This document shows positions 63,899 to 64,000 of a stretch of DNA of 64,000 bases, piece by piece. The translations under genes were made by a program, and so were the position numbers. Source of the DNA: Closterium sp. NIES-65 (Eukaryota; Streptophyta; Zygnematophyceae; Desmidiales; Closteriaceae); assembly GCA_948144175.1 (NCBI GenBank), contig CANXME010002160.1:186001-250000 (forward strand). The letters run 5' to 3'. Under the pieces are notes generated by a model. That model ran no database searches. It was given only the letters and a program-made list of their open reading frames with translations, and was not told where the DNA came from. Each line of letters begins with the position of its first letter. Positions within the stretch are counted from its first letter, which is position 1.

Positions 63899-64000
63899 CT
63901 GCAAGAGAGGGGCATGAGGCATGATGGGGCACGGACGCATGGGAGTGTTCATTGGGCATTCATCACGTGTATTACTGTCGTGTGGAGCATTAACTGATGA
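63899..64000 (-). other. Intron of the host gene at the window edge
   Basis: Upstream of acceptor CTCTCTTGCAG on the minus strand. Pyrimidine-rich near the acceptor (CCCCTCTCTTGCAG). No coding sequence seen; earlier exons lie beyond the window. Confidence 0.5.

Noticed and set aside
63718-63915. An alternative reading frame for the host exon (CSVSPAAV...FCEDAGGGAVA)
   Set aside because: Its cysteines looked attractive, but it closes soon after the C8 target, whereas the VRTQVEVLW frame continues into 56330-56220 and splices in frame to the EGF exons.

Overview
This window is nuclear DNA of a eukaryote, most likely of the green lineage (a plant or streptophyte alga). The reasons are Ty1/copia elements primed by an initiator-methionine-type tRNA site (TGGTATCAGAGC and variants), chromodomain Ty3/gypsy elements, GT-AG introns and a cysteine-rich gene split by phase-1 introns. 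The species cannot be named from the sequence. About nine tenths of the window is LTR retrotransposons, many inserted into one another. Only one host gene is visible, on the minus strand at the right edge.

Layout. 1-97: the end of a short copia LTR. 98-11447: a chromodomain Ty3/gypsy element (G1, +) interrupted by copia C1 (2848-10365, -). 11448-13303: a minus-strand gypsy gag and LTR (G2), head to head with G1. 13304-19964: copia C2 (-), with a miniature LTR element T1 (347 bp) inside its LTR. 19965-54443: a deep nest. An old copia (C4, -) is split by miniature element T2 (+); T2 holds copia C3 (+), C3 holds long-LTR copia C6 (+), and C6 holds copia C7 (+). Further right C4 is split again by chromovirus G4 (+, 40707-53729), which itself holds copia C5 (-, 42012-48990). 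54491-54860 repeats 19944-20315 and leads into the host gene. 55318-63898: host gene with two EGF-like modules, one coding exon of which is split by copia C8 (-, 56331-63733).

Most boundaries rest on TG...CA ends and 5-bp target-site duplications read directly: C1 GTCAG, T1 GCTAC, T2 GCAGG, C6 CCGAC (3 nt beyond its CA), C7 CGAGA, G4 AGTGT, C5 CACGA, C8 GCCAC. LTR differences counted by eye agree with the nesting: C8 0/129, C5 1/129, C7 about 3/873, C6 about 8/769, G4 about 5/403, C1 3/131, T1 5/139. C8 looks whole and very young; C5 looks nearly so; most others are broken.

The most interesting signals are: miniature LTR elements whose LTR end, primer site and interior together carry perfect Pol III A and B boxes; a hairpin just after the primer-binding site whose sequence changes but whose pairing is kept in six copia elements; a short LSPQ-LREW peptide module used repeatedly in gag and again between integrase and reverse transcriptase; an unusual Cys/His finger in gag; an apparently gag-shortened but otherwise open element (C5); and a fresh insertion into a host coding exon.
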